The position numbers and the translations under genes were made by a program. Under the pieces are notes generated by a model that had not been told where the DNA came from, made no database searches, and worked only from the letters and a program-made list of their open reading frames with translations. From an uncultured Desulfobacter sp. (GTDB lineage: Bacteria > Desulfobacterota > Desulfobacteria > Desulfobacterales > Desulfobacteraceae): a DNA stretch of 64,000 nt. Position 1 is the stretch's first letter. The number at the start of each line of letters is the position of its first letter. Below, one piece after another: positions 49,270 to 58,017 of this stretch. Location: the NCBI RefSeq assembly GCF_963677125.1, contig NZ_OY781882.1, positions 5,540,501-5,604,500 on the forward strand. Reading direction: 5' to 3'.

Positions 49270-52179
49270 CTAAAAATTTTGGATTGCCATCTCTTTGCCT
49301 GCAGGAAGATTGCCGTAATATTTTGTGACTTCCACGATGTTGCATGCGCCGCTGTTGTATTGAACATTCATGGCGCTATTGGGTCCGATGATCCGGGTTC
49401 CGGCTTGGATATGCTTTGATATCCGCACCCTGGGGACCCCATTATCAAGCGCTTTTAACTGATCGATTTCCATTTTTTGTTCAGTGATTTCAGCCTGGTC
49501 GTTCAGGGCCTTTTGGATATTTCCCTGGCAGGCTTCTATTTGAGCGACCAGGTCATCTTGGGTATTAAACAATGTTCTAATGGCTTTTTCGGCAGTTTTC
49601 AGCCGAAAAACGGTCTCTTTGTATTCTTCTTTTATAGACCCCTTTCTGTTTTCTGTAATATGCGACACCTGGGCCTGTAGTTTTTCTGCATTTTTTTTCA
49701 GCGTTTCGCAGGAACAAGAATGGACCATGATTTTTTCATGTATGTTCAAATTTTGTTCTTCTAAATTTTTCTTTTTTTGGGTCAGCTTTATGATAAGGCT
49801 TTTTATCTTATTTTCTTTTTTTATCAGTTTGTCTTTTATTTCATTTAAGTAGTCATTCCTGCCGGGTTTAAGGGTGGACGGCTCTGACTTTTCAGTGCCC
49901 ACCAGCCTTACAAACAGTCCCATTTTGGCACCAATGGTAGAGGATAGGATCCGGCCTTCTGTGTTCAGAAAGTGACCGTTGATGGAAATTGAGGATTCCA
50001 TGATTTCCCTGGTTACGTTCATATTGCCCAGAGCCTTGATCTTTGATTTATTGATAAATTGGGTTGTGATACTTCCCTGGGCCGTAACCTGTGCATTCGT
50101 GATGCCTTTTGAGACTTTCAGATCCTTGGTTATAGATATGATGCCGCCGTTGATTTCATTGACGGTCAGATTGGCGCAAGAGACCTTGAAGCCATCCTTG
50201 ATATTACCGTGAACAAATACATTGCCCTCAAAATCGACATGGCCGGTTTCAAAACCCACATCATTTTTAATGATAAGTTCTTGATAAACCGAGACGATTC
50301 CTCTGTTGTCAAGGCAGGGCTCGCCTTCGTCTGTCGCATACAGTGCAAAACCGTCTTCGGAGAGCATTGTCCCGGTCCCTGCTTTTAATGTCACGTTTTC
50401 AAGTGGTTCAAGCCGAATCTGCTCGCCTAAGACATTTGGGACGGCAGGGGCTTGTTCCCAGAGAATTTTTTTTGCAAGGAGCGCGCCTTTTTTCACAAAA
50501 GGGATATCTCCCCGGTCTTTGAAATCTATGGTGCCGTCCTCTTTAAAAATTCCTGGACTCCGGTCTTGGGTATTGAAAAAATATTCAATTTTACCGTCTG
50601 TTTCCGGTTGGATTATCGGCATTTCTGCCACGATCCATTTGTCTCCGCCGGCTAGATGCGCCCTTAAACGCTTTGATATTTTTTCATCTGATATTATACC
50701 GGAGATCACGCCCCTTTTTTCCAGCAAGGCTTTGACGATTGTTGTATCGATATCTTCGAGTAACGGCTTTTTATTTTTGATCCATGCCTTGGTGGCGTGG
50801 TTGGAAACGATCAGTTCAATGGGAATATCATCCTCGGACAGATTCCTCGTCTCTGATGTTTGTTCAGCCGCCGGTATCGCTTGGGTTTCAGCAGCATCTT
50901 CAAACATTTCTTTCCAGGTGTGACGGTCAATCATATTTTTTTCCAAAAGAAGATCCCTTACAGGAATGCATTCTCCATTATTTTTAAACCGCCTCATTTG
51001 TTCTGACAGACAGATTTCCAAGGCTCCGGAGGAAATCAATTTTTGATCAATCAGTTTTCCGGCTTCGATTTTATCAAGAACTCTTGCCTGGATAAATCGC
51101 CTTCTTACCACAAGGCGGCTCACATCTAGCCTGGAGAGTGTGCCTGACGTGGACAGTATGTTTTCAGGTGTCCTTTGGGACGGAGACAGGTCGGTGCGGT
51201 TCTCCATTTGTTCTTTTAATTTTAATATTTGTTCCGCTTCGACCAAGCCCTCATTTTGGGCCAGTTCCCAGATATCGGGAACCGTTGTGTACGACTCGAT
51301 GTCAACGCCGTCACCAAATGACGGGTGCAAGTTGCTCAGTAACGGTATGGCATTTTGGAGCGCAACCCCTATGATTTGATCAATCAGGTCGTAATCGGGG
51401 GATGCCATGGCGCCTGCCCACTTTGCCGTGTCTGGTTGACTGCCGATAGTGGGGAAAGACAGGTCGTATTTTTGGGCCATGTCGGCGAGGATCGTTTCTA
51501 ATTCCTGATTAATGATTTCAAATGCCTGGATCAATGTGGTTTGATTCTGGATTGGCTTATCGGAAAAATAGTAATCTAGGCCCGGAAACATCTTTTCCTG
51601 TCCCCTCTCTTTTTCTAATTGGTCCAGCGCATTTTTGATGGATGTCAGTTGTTCCTTTTTTGCTGTTTCCTGCTTTTTAAATGCTTTTTTTTCCAGGGTC
51701 TTTTGCTTGGCCAGTTGGTAAAGTTGTGCATTTTGATTTTTGATAATGACTTGAATTCGTCTTTTTTCATGAATGCTGTGATATATTTCAATCTCCTGGG
51801 TCAGCATCGCAAATAAGTCCACGTCGTCCCAAGGTTTGGTGATGTACTTGTGAATTCCCCCCTGGTTAATGGCATCCATGGCAGCATCAAAGTCATGGTA
51901 GCCTGTCATCAGTATCCGCCTTGAATCCGGGCAAAGATCCATAACTTTATTAAAAAATATATACCCACTGATGCCCGGCATGTTCTGGTCCGACAGAATT
52001 ACGGCAAAGGGTTTTTCCGCATTCCGGATGATGGTTAATCCCTGTTCGGCGTTTAACGCCGTATTTACGGTGGTAAATCCATGGCGTTTTAGCAGCCTGC
52101 GCAATGCTGTTAGAATATTGTGTTCATCATCCACGATCAGAATTCCGGATTCCAGGGTCTCTTGGTTTATGGATTTCAT
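49270..52179 (-). CDS. Response regulator with FapA (DUF342) output, 969 aa
   Basis: Residues 10-130 form a receiver (ILIVDDEHNILTALRRLLKR, acceptor D in VILSDQNMPG, K in YITKPWDD). A coiled coil (about 140-195) and a helical region of about 250 residues with RVLDKIEAGKLIDQKLISSG follow. The C-terminal half (about 480-969) is FapA/DUF342, with the repeated beta-strands of its right-handed helix (FEGNVFVHGNIKDGFKVSC, LTVNEINGGIISITKDLKV, GSITTQFINKSKIKALGNMN) and a long coiled coil. FapA-type proteins are polar, flagellum- or division-linked cytoplasmic proteins; a receiver attached to one implies phosphorylation-controlled localisation or assembly. The ATG overlaps the stop of the upstream receiver protein, so they are coupled. 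Confidence 0.82.
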   Translation of the reverse strand: MKSINQETLESGILIVDDEHNILTALRRLLKRHGFTTVNTALNAEQGLTIIRNAEKPFAVILSDQNMPGISGYIFFNKVMDLCPDSRRILMTGYHDFDAAMDAINQGGIHKYITKPWDDVDLFAMLTQEIEIYHSIHEKRRIQVIIKNQNAQLYQLAKQKTLEKKAFKKQETAKKEQLTSIKNALDQLEKERGQEKMFPGLDYYFSDKPIQNQTTLIQAFEIINQELETILADMAQKYDLSFPTIGSQPDTAKWAGAMASPDYDLIDQIIGVALQNAIPLLSNLHPSFGDGVDIESYTTVPDIWELAQNEGLVEAEQILKLKEQMENRTDLSPSQRTPENILSTSGTLSRLDVSRLVVRRRFIQARVLDKIEAGKLIDQKLISSGALEICLSEQMRRFKNNGECIPVRDLLLEKNMIDRHTWKEMFEDAAETQAIPAAEQTSETRNLSEDDIPIELIVSNHATKAWIKNKKPLLEDIDTTIVKALLEKRGVISGIISDEKISKRLRAHLAGGDKWIVAEMPIIQPETDGKIEYFFNTQDRSPGIFKEDGTIDFKDRGDIPFVKKGALLAKKILWEQAPAVPNVLGEQIRLEPLENVTLKAGTGTMLSEDGFALYATDEGEPCLDNRGIVSVYQELIIKNDVGFETGHVDFEGNVFVHGNIKDGFKVSCANLTVNEINGGIISITKDLKVSKGITNAQVTAQGSITTQFINKSKIKALGNMNVTREIMESSISINGHFLNTEGRILSSTIGAKMGLFVRLVGTEKSEPSTLKPGRNDYLNEIKDKLIKKENKIKSLIIKLTQKKKNLEEQNLNIHEKIMVHSCSCETLKKNAEKLQAQVSHITENRKGSIKEEYKETVFRLKTAEKAIRTLFNTQDDLVAQIEACQGNIQKALNDQAEITEQKMEIDQLKALDNGVPRVRISKHIQAGTRIIGPNSAMNVQYNSGACNIVEVTKYYGNLPAGKEMAIQNF

Positions 52180-52907
52180 CAGCTTTTTCCCGGCATTGTT
52201 AAACCGTTTCGAATCGCAATATCCTGGAACTGTATATATACTTCCTCCCTGATCTGGGCAGCAAAGCCGTTAAGATTACTCTGGGTCAGGATTTTTTTAT
52301 TTTTCATGGATTGCTCGATTCGATCCAGTTCATTTTTGTTTTTTATATCACCATCCTTCAACGCATCCATTCTATCGGTTACCTCCGCGATCTCTGCGTT
52401 CAACCCGTCCAGGATTTTGTCAAACATTTGTGTTTCCTGTTTCAACTCTTTATAGAGTTCAAACAGTTTGAGATTCTGGGCTTTGGCCTGCTCAAACAGG
52501 CGTTTGGCCTCAATGGCCGCCTCAAATTGTGTCACAGCATCTAAAACCGCCCGAATGAATGCCTTGTTATCCAGAGGTTTTGGAATGAATCGATTAATTG
52601 AACCATTATTTATGGCTCGAATTACGGCAGCCAGGTCCGAATATCCTGACATCAAAAATCTTGGGGTGTCCGGTGAGATCAAGGCGGCTTTTTCAAGCAG
52701 GGCATCCCCTGTCATTTCAGGCATCTTCTGGTCACTGATCACCAGTGAATAAGGAATTTCGGCCTGACGCATTTTCAGCAAAGCCTGGTTACCGTCCTGC
52801 GCATACTCCGTTGTGATGTTCTCCTGCGCTAAAATTTTTTGAATAAGTGTGGCAATAACTTTTTCATCATCCACGACCAGAATTGGATAGGCATGTGTTT
52901 TACTCAA
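52179..52907 (-). CDS. Receiver domain with coiled-coil tail
   Basis: The protein has about 242 residues from TTG 52907, five bases after the HD-GYP stop. The open frame runs upstream into that gene, but an overlap of 65 bases is unlikely. The receiver (about 8-125) has ILVVDDEKVIATLI, acceptor D in SLVISDQKMPEMTG and K in RFIPKPLD. The rest is predominantly coiled coil (FELYKELKQETQMFDKI) ending in a short segment (AQIREEVYIQFQDIAIRNG). No enzymatic or DNA-binding output is recognisable. The coil suggests oligomerisation or docking onto the receiver-FapA protein, whose start codon overlaps this stop. Its receiver resembles that of the FapA protein. Confidence 0.8.
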   Translation of the reverse strand: MSKTHAYPILVVDDEKVIATLIQKILAQENITTEYAQDGNQALLKMRQAEIPYSLVISDQKMPEMTGDALLEKAALISPDTPRFLMSGYSDLAAVIRAINNGSINRFIPKPLDNKAFIRAVLDAVTQFEAAIEAKRLFEQAKAQNLKLFELYKELKQETQMFDKILDGLNAEIAEVTDRMDALKDGDIKNKNELDRIEQSMKNKKILTQSNLNGFAAQIREEVYIQFQDIAIRNGLTMPGKS

Positions 52908-52911
52908 TGGA

Positions 52912-53913
52912 TCACCCGTCAAATGTAAAGTTTTCGGCTGCTGTTTTAAGGCAGGCTTCCACAACGTCCGGATCATAGAACCTGCCCCTGTTTTTTTTGA
53001 TTTCCTCTAATGCTTTGTCCATGCCTAGTCCCGGCCGGTAAGGCCTGTGGGAAGACATGGCCTCAACCACATCCGCCACCGTTAATATTCTTGCTTCGGG
53101 CAGGATGTCGTCTCCTGAAAGCCCCAAAGGATAGCCTGAGCCATCCATACGTTCATGGTGCTGGTGAACGATTAGGGCCACAGGCGTGGGGAAATTGATG
53201 TTTTTAAGAATATCAAAACTCACCTGGGGATGGGTTTTTATCAAACTGAATTCGATGTCCGACAAGGTGCTCGGTTTTGACAAAATCTCAGCCGGGATGG
53301 CGATTTTTCCTAAGTCATGGAGGATTCCGGCCATGCGGATACTGGAGACGATTGTGTTGTCAAGCCCCATGGATCGGGCGATTGCAATGGCAAGCTGTGC
53401 CACCCGTTTTTGATGTCCGGCCGTATACGGGTCTCTTGCATCCACGGTTGAGGACAGGCTGTTTGTTACCCCATCGACGATCTCATTCATCCGCTTCAGG
53501 CTTTGTTTGAGTTCCTGATTGGTCTCACGCTCCTTGATCACCCGATTAAGCCGGATTTGAAATTCTTTGGTGCTGAACGGTTTTTGAATAAAATCCTTGG
53601 CGCCTTGGGTGACGGCATTTTCGTAGGACAAGTCTTTAAAGTAACCGGTCATCATGATAACATCTGCCGAGTAGTTCTCTCTTATCTGTTTTGTCAGCTC
53701 AATGCCGCCCATCTCAGGCATGGCGATATCCGTTATCACCACATCCACCACTGTTTCTTCCATCACTGTGATTGCCTCAAGTCCGTTTGAGGCAACAAGA
53801 CAGTCATACCCTTCTTGAAGAACCAGTCGTTTTGCCAGCTTCAGGATGCTTTTTTCATCATCCACCACCAAAACACTTATTCTTTTTTTTGATGTGACCT
53901 CGTCTTCTGTCAT
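52912..53913 (-). CDS. Receiver-HD-GYP cyclic-di-GMP phosphodiesterase
   Basis: Residues 10-125 are a receiver (VLVVDDEKSILKLAKRLV, acceptor D in VVITDIAMPEMGG, K in FIQKPFS). Residues about 150-330 are an HD-GYP domain with MAGILHDLGKIAIP, the H-H-E-R-M-D-G-S-G-Y-P signature in HHERMDGSGYPLGL, and ILTVADVVEAM. All catalytic and metal-binding residues of the active family are in place, so phosphorylation should control hydrolysis of cyclic di-GMP. It overlaps the stop of the hybrid kinase upstream by four bases (ATGA). In context it links the two kinases of the cluster to a second messenger that governs motility and attachment. Confidence 0.93.
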   Translation of the reverse strand: MTEDEVTSKKRISVLVVDDEKSILKLAKRLVLQEGYDCLVASNGLEAITVMEETVVDVVITDIAMPEMGGIELTKQIRENYSADVIMMTGYFKDLSYENAVTQGAKDFIQKPFSTKEFQIRLNRVIKERETNQELKQSLKRMNEIVDGVTNSLSSTVDARDPYTAGHQKRVAQLAIAIARSMGLDNTIVSSIRMAGILHDLGKIAIPAEILSKPSTLSDIEFSLIKTHPQVSFDILKNINFPTPVALIVHQHHERMDGSGYPLGLSGDDILPEARILTVADVVEAMSSHRPYRPGLGMDKALEEIKKNRGRFYDPDVVEACLKTAAENFTFDG

Positions 53914-56465
53914 GTCTTTACCCCCCTTGTGTTTTCATCAAGTACCTTTCTGACGGTGCCAATGAAAACTTCTTGTTCGATGGGTTTTTGGACAAATGCA
54001 TGCCATTTGTTTTTCATTTTTTCGTCCACCATATGCTTATTTTGATATCCGCTGCAGAGTACCACCAGTGTATCCGGTCTGCTTTCCAGTATCTTTTCTT
54101 TGAGCTTATCGCCGGTCATTCCGGGCATTGTCAGATCGGTTATCACCAGATCAAAGTTTTCAGGATTTTCTTTAAACAGGTTAAGGGCGTCATAGGGATT
54201 ATTGGCAGTTGTGACGTCATAGCCTTCCTTTTCCAGTATCCGTTTTCCCACTTTTGTGATGGACGGTTCATCATCAATCAGAAGAATACTTTCGGAACCC
54301 GTGGTTGCATAAATTATCTCGTCGTCGCACTGATCTGTTGTTACACTGTCTGCAATGGGAATCAAGATGGTAAAAACCGTGCCCTGACCCAATGCTGTTT
54401 TTACCTTGATCGTGCCACCGATATCCTTTACGATCCCCTGAACCACAGCAAGCCCCATGCCCGTTCCCTCTCCCTGGGCCTTGGTGGTAAAATAGGGTTC
54501 AAACATTTTTTCCATCACCTGCGGGGCAATGCCGGTTCCGGTGTCCGATACTTCAAGCTTGACATAATTACCCGGTTCAAGATCCCGGGTGGATTCCGTA
54601 TCTGTTTTATCTATTTTTTCGTCCGTCAGGCTGATTCCCAATGCGCCGCCGGCGTTTTTCATGGCATGGGCCGAATTGGTGCAAAGGTTCATCATGACCT
54701 GGTGAATCTGGGTGGGATTGGCAAATATAACAGACGCACTTTGCACATCGGTGTTAAGTTCAATTGAGGTGGGAATGGTGGATCGGATAAATTTGGCCAC
54801 CTCTTTGACAATGTAATCCATTTGAATATAAGAATATTTTTCATCCGACTGTCTGGCAAAGGTTAAAATTTGTCGGACCAAGTCCTTGGCCCTGAGCCCA
54901 CAGTTCAAAATTTCCGTCAGATCTTCTTCCATCAATGAGTCTTTTTCTGCATTTTTTAATGCCAACTGTGAAAATCCGATAAGGGCGGATAGTATATTAT
55001 TAAAATCATGGGCGATTCCGCCTGCCAAAGTGCCAATGGCTTCCATCTTGTGGGCCTGGAGCAGCTCTTTTTCAAGGATTTTGCGACGGGTGATGTCCGT
55101 GAAAATTTCAATGAATTTCGTATGATCGTCATTTCCCCCAAACACGGGGGTGGTCGTGTGGATATATGTTTTATCAAAAATATCTATGATCATTTCAGAC
55201 GAGGAGAAGCCCTCAGGTATGTTCTTTTGTATAGGGCAATGCAGAATAGGACTGTTTGAACCATGGAAAATATCATGGCATTTGGCGCCGATAATCTTAT
55301 TTTTCGGAATTCCAATTTGTTGAACAGCAAAGCGGTTTGCCGCGATAATTGTATGGTTATCATCAATCACCACGGCCATATGGCCGATGGCCTCAAAAAT
55401 TTCTTCCCATTGCTTTTGTGTCTTACGAACGGTTTGTTCGGCCGTTTTCCGCAATTCTATTTCTGCTCGAAGCTCCCGGTTTTTTTCCACTAATTCCCGG
55501 GTTCGTTCTGCGACCCGTTGTTTCAGTTTTTCTTTTGACTTTCGAAGATGATTTTCCAATTTTTTCCGCTGGGTAATGTCTCTGATTACACCCACTGTAC
55601 CCAGATGAATTTTATTTTCATTTTTTGTATTTTCGGAATAAAGCCCTGCACTGTTGATCTCCACAACAATAGAATCGTCTCCGATCTGCTCCAGGGTTGC
55701 CGTAAGATTGTGGTTGCCTTTTTTAGAAACCAGCCGGATCTCCAGTCCCGTGGTTTTCCTGTCCCCGGTTCTTCTTTCGTCAAACAGCTTGAGCGGTTTA
55801 TTTAGAGCTCCGATACTTAATTTATCAATCGCGGTTTCTCTGGAGACCTGCGCTAAATCCATAGGACGGATCAGGCAGGAAAAATGCCTGCCGACCAATT
55901 CCTCCGGTTCGTATCCCAGCCGTTTCACCGCATGATTTACGAAACTGAAACAACCGTCCGTATTAATCCGATAGACAATATCCGGTACTGTTTCCACTAG
56001 GCTCTTAAACCGGTATTCAGACGCATTTAATGCATGAAGCTGTCGTTCAATATGTGCCTTTGACGCGGCCAGAGCCCTCTTTTGTCTGTCTAATTCAAGG
56101 AAAACATTGACTTTACTCAATAGGATTTTTGTCTCAAAGGGTTTGACCATAAAATCTACAGCACCGGCCTCGTATCCTTTGAATACATGGTAATCGCTTG
56201 AATAGACGGCGGATACAAAGATGATGGGAATACTGCGGGTCTTTTCTTCGGAACGAAGGAACTCAGCCAGCTCGTAGCCGTCCATTTCAGGCATCTGCAC
56301 ATCCAGGATGGCCAGGGCGAACTCATGGTTCAAACTGGCGATCAAGGCATCGTTGCCGTTCAATGCCTCTATGATTTCTGCATTAATTTCTGCCAGCACT
56401 TTTTTCAGGCTGAAGATGTTTTCCGGCTTATCGTCAACAATTAAGATTTTTTGTACTCTTTCCAC
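53910..56465 (-). CDS. Soluble hybrid kinase (REC-PAS-PAS-HisKA-HATPase-REC)
   Basis: This 851-residue protein has no membrane helix. The N-terminal receiver (1-130) has KILIVDDKPENIFSLKKVL, acceptor D in LAILDVQMPEMDG and K in FMVKPFE. Two PAS domains lie at about 155-300 and 350-465, with a coiled coil between. HisKA carries H in LAGGIAHDFNNILSALIGF. The HATPase has SDTGTGIAP and GTGMGLAVVQGI. The C-terminal receiver has ESILLIDDEPSITKVGKRIL, D in DLVITDLTMPGMTG and K in FVQKPIE. The leading receiver probably takes phosphate from the membrane kinase at 58015, and the kinase core then drives the downstream receiver proteins. It lies four bases after CheB. Confidence 0.92.
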   Translation of the reverse strand: MERVQKILIVDDKPENIFSLKKVLAEINAEIIEALNGNDALIASLNHEFALAILDVQMPEMDGYELAEFLRSEEKTRSIPIIFVSAVYSSDYHVFKGYEAGAVDFMVKPFETKILLSKVNVFLELDRQKRALAASKAHIERQLHALNASEYRFKSLVETVPDIVYRINTDGCFSFVNHAVKRLGYEPEELVGRHFSCLIRPMDLAQVSRETAIDKLSIGALNKPLKLFDERRTGDRKTTGLEIRLVSKKGNHNLTATLEQIGDDSIVVEINSAGLYSENTKNENKIHLGTVGVIRDITQRKKLENHLRKSKEKLKQRVAERTRELVEKNRELRAEIELRKTAEQTVRKTQKQWEEIFEAIGHMAVVIDDNHTIIAANRFAVQQIGIPKNKIIGAKCHDIFHGSNSPILHCPIQKNIPEGFSSSEMIIDIFDKTYIHTTTPVFGGNDDHTKFIEIFTDITRRKILEKELLQAHKMEAIGTLAGGIAHDFNNILSALIGFSQLALKNAEKDSLMEEDLTEILNCGLRAKDLVRQILTFARQSDEKYSYIQMDYIVKEVAKFIRSTIPTSIELNTDVQSASVIFANPTQIHQVMMNLCTNSAHAMKNAGGALGISLTDEKIDKTDTESTRDLEPGNYVKLEVSDTGTGIAPQVMEKMFEPYFTTKAQGEGTGMGLAVVQGIVKDIGGTIKVKTALGQGTVFTILIPIADSVTTDQCDDEIIYATTGSESILLIDDEPSITKVGKRILEKEGYDVTTANNPYDALNLFKENPENFDLVITDLTMPGMTGDKLKEKILESRPDTLVVLCSGYQNKHMVDEKMKNKWHAFVQKPIEQEVFIGTVRKVLDENTRGVKT

Positions 56466-56469
56466 ACCA

Positions 56470-57018
56470 TCACCTCAAAATGTCAAGCAGGGTTGTTGGT
56501 TGTAGTAACTGATCCACACATCCGATATCCATGGCTGCCTGGGGCATGGCTGGGCATTGGGCTGTGTTCGGTGCCTGGACAACGGTAAGACCGCCGGACT
56601 GCTTTATGACGGCAAGGCCTTGGGCACCGTCTTTATTGGCTCCGCTCAGCAGGATTCCAGTCAACTGCTCCCCATAAACAAAGGCTGCGGACTCAAATAG
56701 AACATCAATGGAGGGACGGGCATAGTTTACCCGATCATCCACAGTCAAGGAAAAGGTTTTATCGTGTTCCACCAGAAGATGGTAATCCGCGGGCGCCATA
56801 TAAACGTTTTCAGGTTCAATGGAATGCTTTTCCCGGGCCTCTTGCACCCGGATGTCTGTCCGGCTGTTCATTTGCTTTGCCAGATCCCCCTGATCCGAAG
56901 GATGAAGATGGATGACGACGATAATCGGCAGGGGATAATCCGGAGGCAGATTGCACAGCAAATCGTTCAGTACCTCTAAGGATCCGGCAGATCCGCCAAT
57001 GACAACCGCTTTAAACAT
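56470..57018 (-). CDS. cheB: CheB-type methylesterase domain without receiver
   Basis: This 182-residue catalytic domain removes methyl groups from glutamate residues of receptor-like proteins. It has AVVIGGSAGSLEVLNDLL with the catalytic Ser, VVIHLHPSDQG with the His, and LLSGANKDGAQGL with the Asp. The regulatory receiver of chemotaxis CheB is absent, as is common in CheB/CheR pairs that sit with hybrid kinases. ATG 57018 overlaps the CheR 3' end by eight bases; upstream in-frame codons would run into CheR. With CheR it probably sets the methylation state of the large kinase at 58015 or of other signalling coils. Confidence 0.9.
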   Translation of the reverse strand: MFKAVVIGGSAGSLEVLNDLLCNLPPDYPLPIIVVIHLHPSDQGDLAKQMNSRTDIRVQEAREKHSIEPENVYMAPADYHLLVEHDKTFSLTVDDRVNYARPSIDVLFESAAFVYGEQLTGILLSGANKDGAQGLAVIKQSGGLTVVQAPNTAQCPAMPQAAMDIGCVDQLLQPTTLLDILR

Positions 57019-57850
57019 TTTGTCTCCCTGTTTTTTTTTGAAACACCCTGTGTTTTTCGTCCAGCACCACAAATTTATCCCTTATCGTTGCGCACACGAG
57101 CGATTCCCGGCGGCCCAGACATAAAAATCCGTTTTCCGCCAGGCTTTCGTAAAATAGGTTTAAAACACGGTCCTGGAGTTTTTTATTAAAGTAGATTAAC
57201 ACGTTTCTGCACATAATCAACTGTGTTTCGCTGAATACACCGTCGATGGCCAGGTTGTGGTTAGCAAAGGTGATGGGCTCTTTTAAGCTTTGCCGCAGTT
57301 TCATCGCACCATATTCGGCATGATAGTATTCTGAAAAAGACCGTCTGCCGCCGGCCGCCTGATAATTTTGTGTGAAATTTTTGACATCCTTAATATCATA
57401 AATTCCTTTTTTAGCCGTATTCAGGGCGTCGTCGTTGAAATCCGTGGCATAAATAACGGTGCGCTTGGAAAGATTTTCTTCTTTAAGCAGGATGGAAAGG
57501 GAGTAGGCCTCTTGTCCGGTGGCACAGCCGGCATGCCATATTTTCAGGGACGGATAGCTTTTCAGGTACGGCAGCACCTTCTGTCTTAATACGAGAAACA
57601 GACCCGGATTTCGGAACATTGTCGTGACTGTAATAGACATCTCACCTATAATCCGTTCAAAAAATGACGGGTCATGCAATACCATAGGAATTAATTGCGA
57701 AATGCATTCCAAGCCCGCCTGGGTTTTAACGTTGTGAATTCGCCGGTGAACGGACGCCCTGGCATACTGGCGGAAATCGTGTCCATACCGCTGGAAAATA
57801 GCCTCAAGCAGCAGGGTGACCTCCAGTTTTTCAAGTTCTGTGGTTTCCAT
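57011..57850 (-). CDS. cheR: CheR-type glutamate methyltransferase
   Basis: This 279-residue S-adenosylmethionine-dependent methyltransferase has a helical N-terminal domain (FRQYARASVHRRI), the SAM site IWHAGCATGQEAYSLSILL, FMD-like ATDFNDDALNTAKKGIY and the catalytic-domain tail MCRNVLIYFNKKLQDRVL. The length and motifs are those of a full CheR. It pairs with the CheB whose gene overlaps its end. It is separated from the membrane kinase upstream by a MITE-like element (57870-58017) that was evidently tolerated inside the operon. Confidence 0.92.
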   Translation of the reverse strand: METTELEKLEVTLLLEAIFQRYGHDFRQYARASVHRRIHNVKTQAGLECISQLIPMVLHDPSFFERIIGEMSITVTTMFRNPGLFLVLRQKVLPYLKSYPSLKIWHAGCATGQEAYSLSILLKEENLSKRTVIYATDFNDDALNTAKKGIYDIKDVKNFTQNYQAAGGRRSFSEYYHAEYGAMKLRQSLKEPITFANHNLAIDGVFSETQLIMCRNVLIYFNKKLQDRVLNLFYESLAENGFLCLGRRESLVCATIRDKFVVLDEKHRVFQKKTGRQNV

Positions 57851-57869
57851 GGGTATAAGACCTCTAATT

Positions 57870-58017
57870 TAATGTTTGAACGAAAATCCGTGCTTGGACG
57901 AAAAGTTGCCCAGATGCAAGGCGCAAGCAAAGCTGAAACCGGAGCGTACATTAGTCCGTGAGGATTTCAGGTTTGTGCAGCAACGCAGCAGGTGGGTGAC
58001 TTTTCGTTCAAACACTA
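57870..58017. mobile_element. MITE-like element with terminal inverted repeats, copy 2 (148 bp)
   Basis: TGTTTGAACGAAAA (57873-57886) and TTTTCGTTCAAACA (58001-58014) are perfect 14-base inverted ends. The interior ACAAGGCG-like block (TGCAAGGCGCAAG), ACCGGAGCGTAC and GAGGATT match the element at 37485-37629 in order. There is no open frame. The terminal CTA supplies the TAG stop codon of the kinase gene at 58015, so insertion probably trimmed or reset that protein's C-terminus. Confidence 0.7.

Noticed and set aside
50306..50923. 205-codon rightward frame opposite the receiver-FapA gene
   Set aside because: It is the antisense of a clear FapA coding region, and its translation has no recognisable domain. 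The same holds for the other long antisense frames (for example 53973-54767 and 60152-61015).
52179..52976. 265-residue version of the receiver-coil protein starting inside the HD-GYP gene
   Set aside because: It would overlap the HD-GYP gene by 65 bases. The TTG at 52907, five bases after that gene's stop, gives a normal receiver start.
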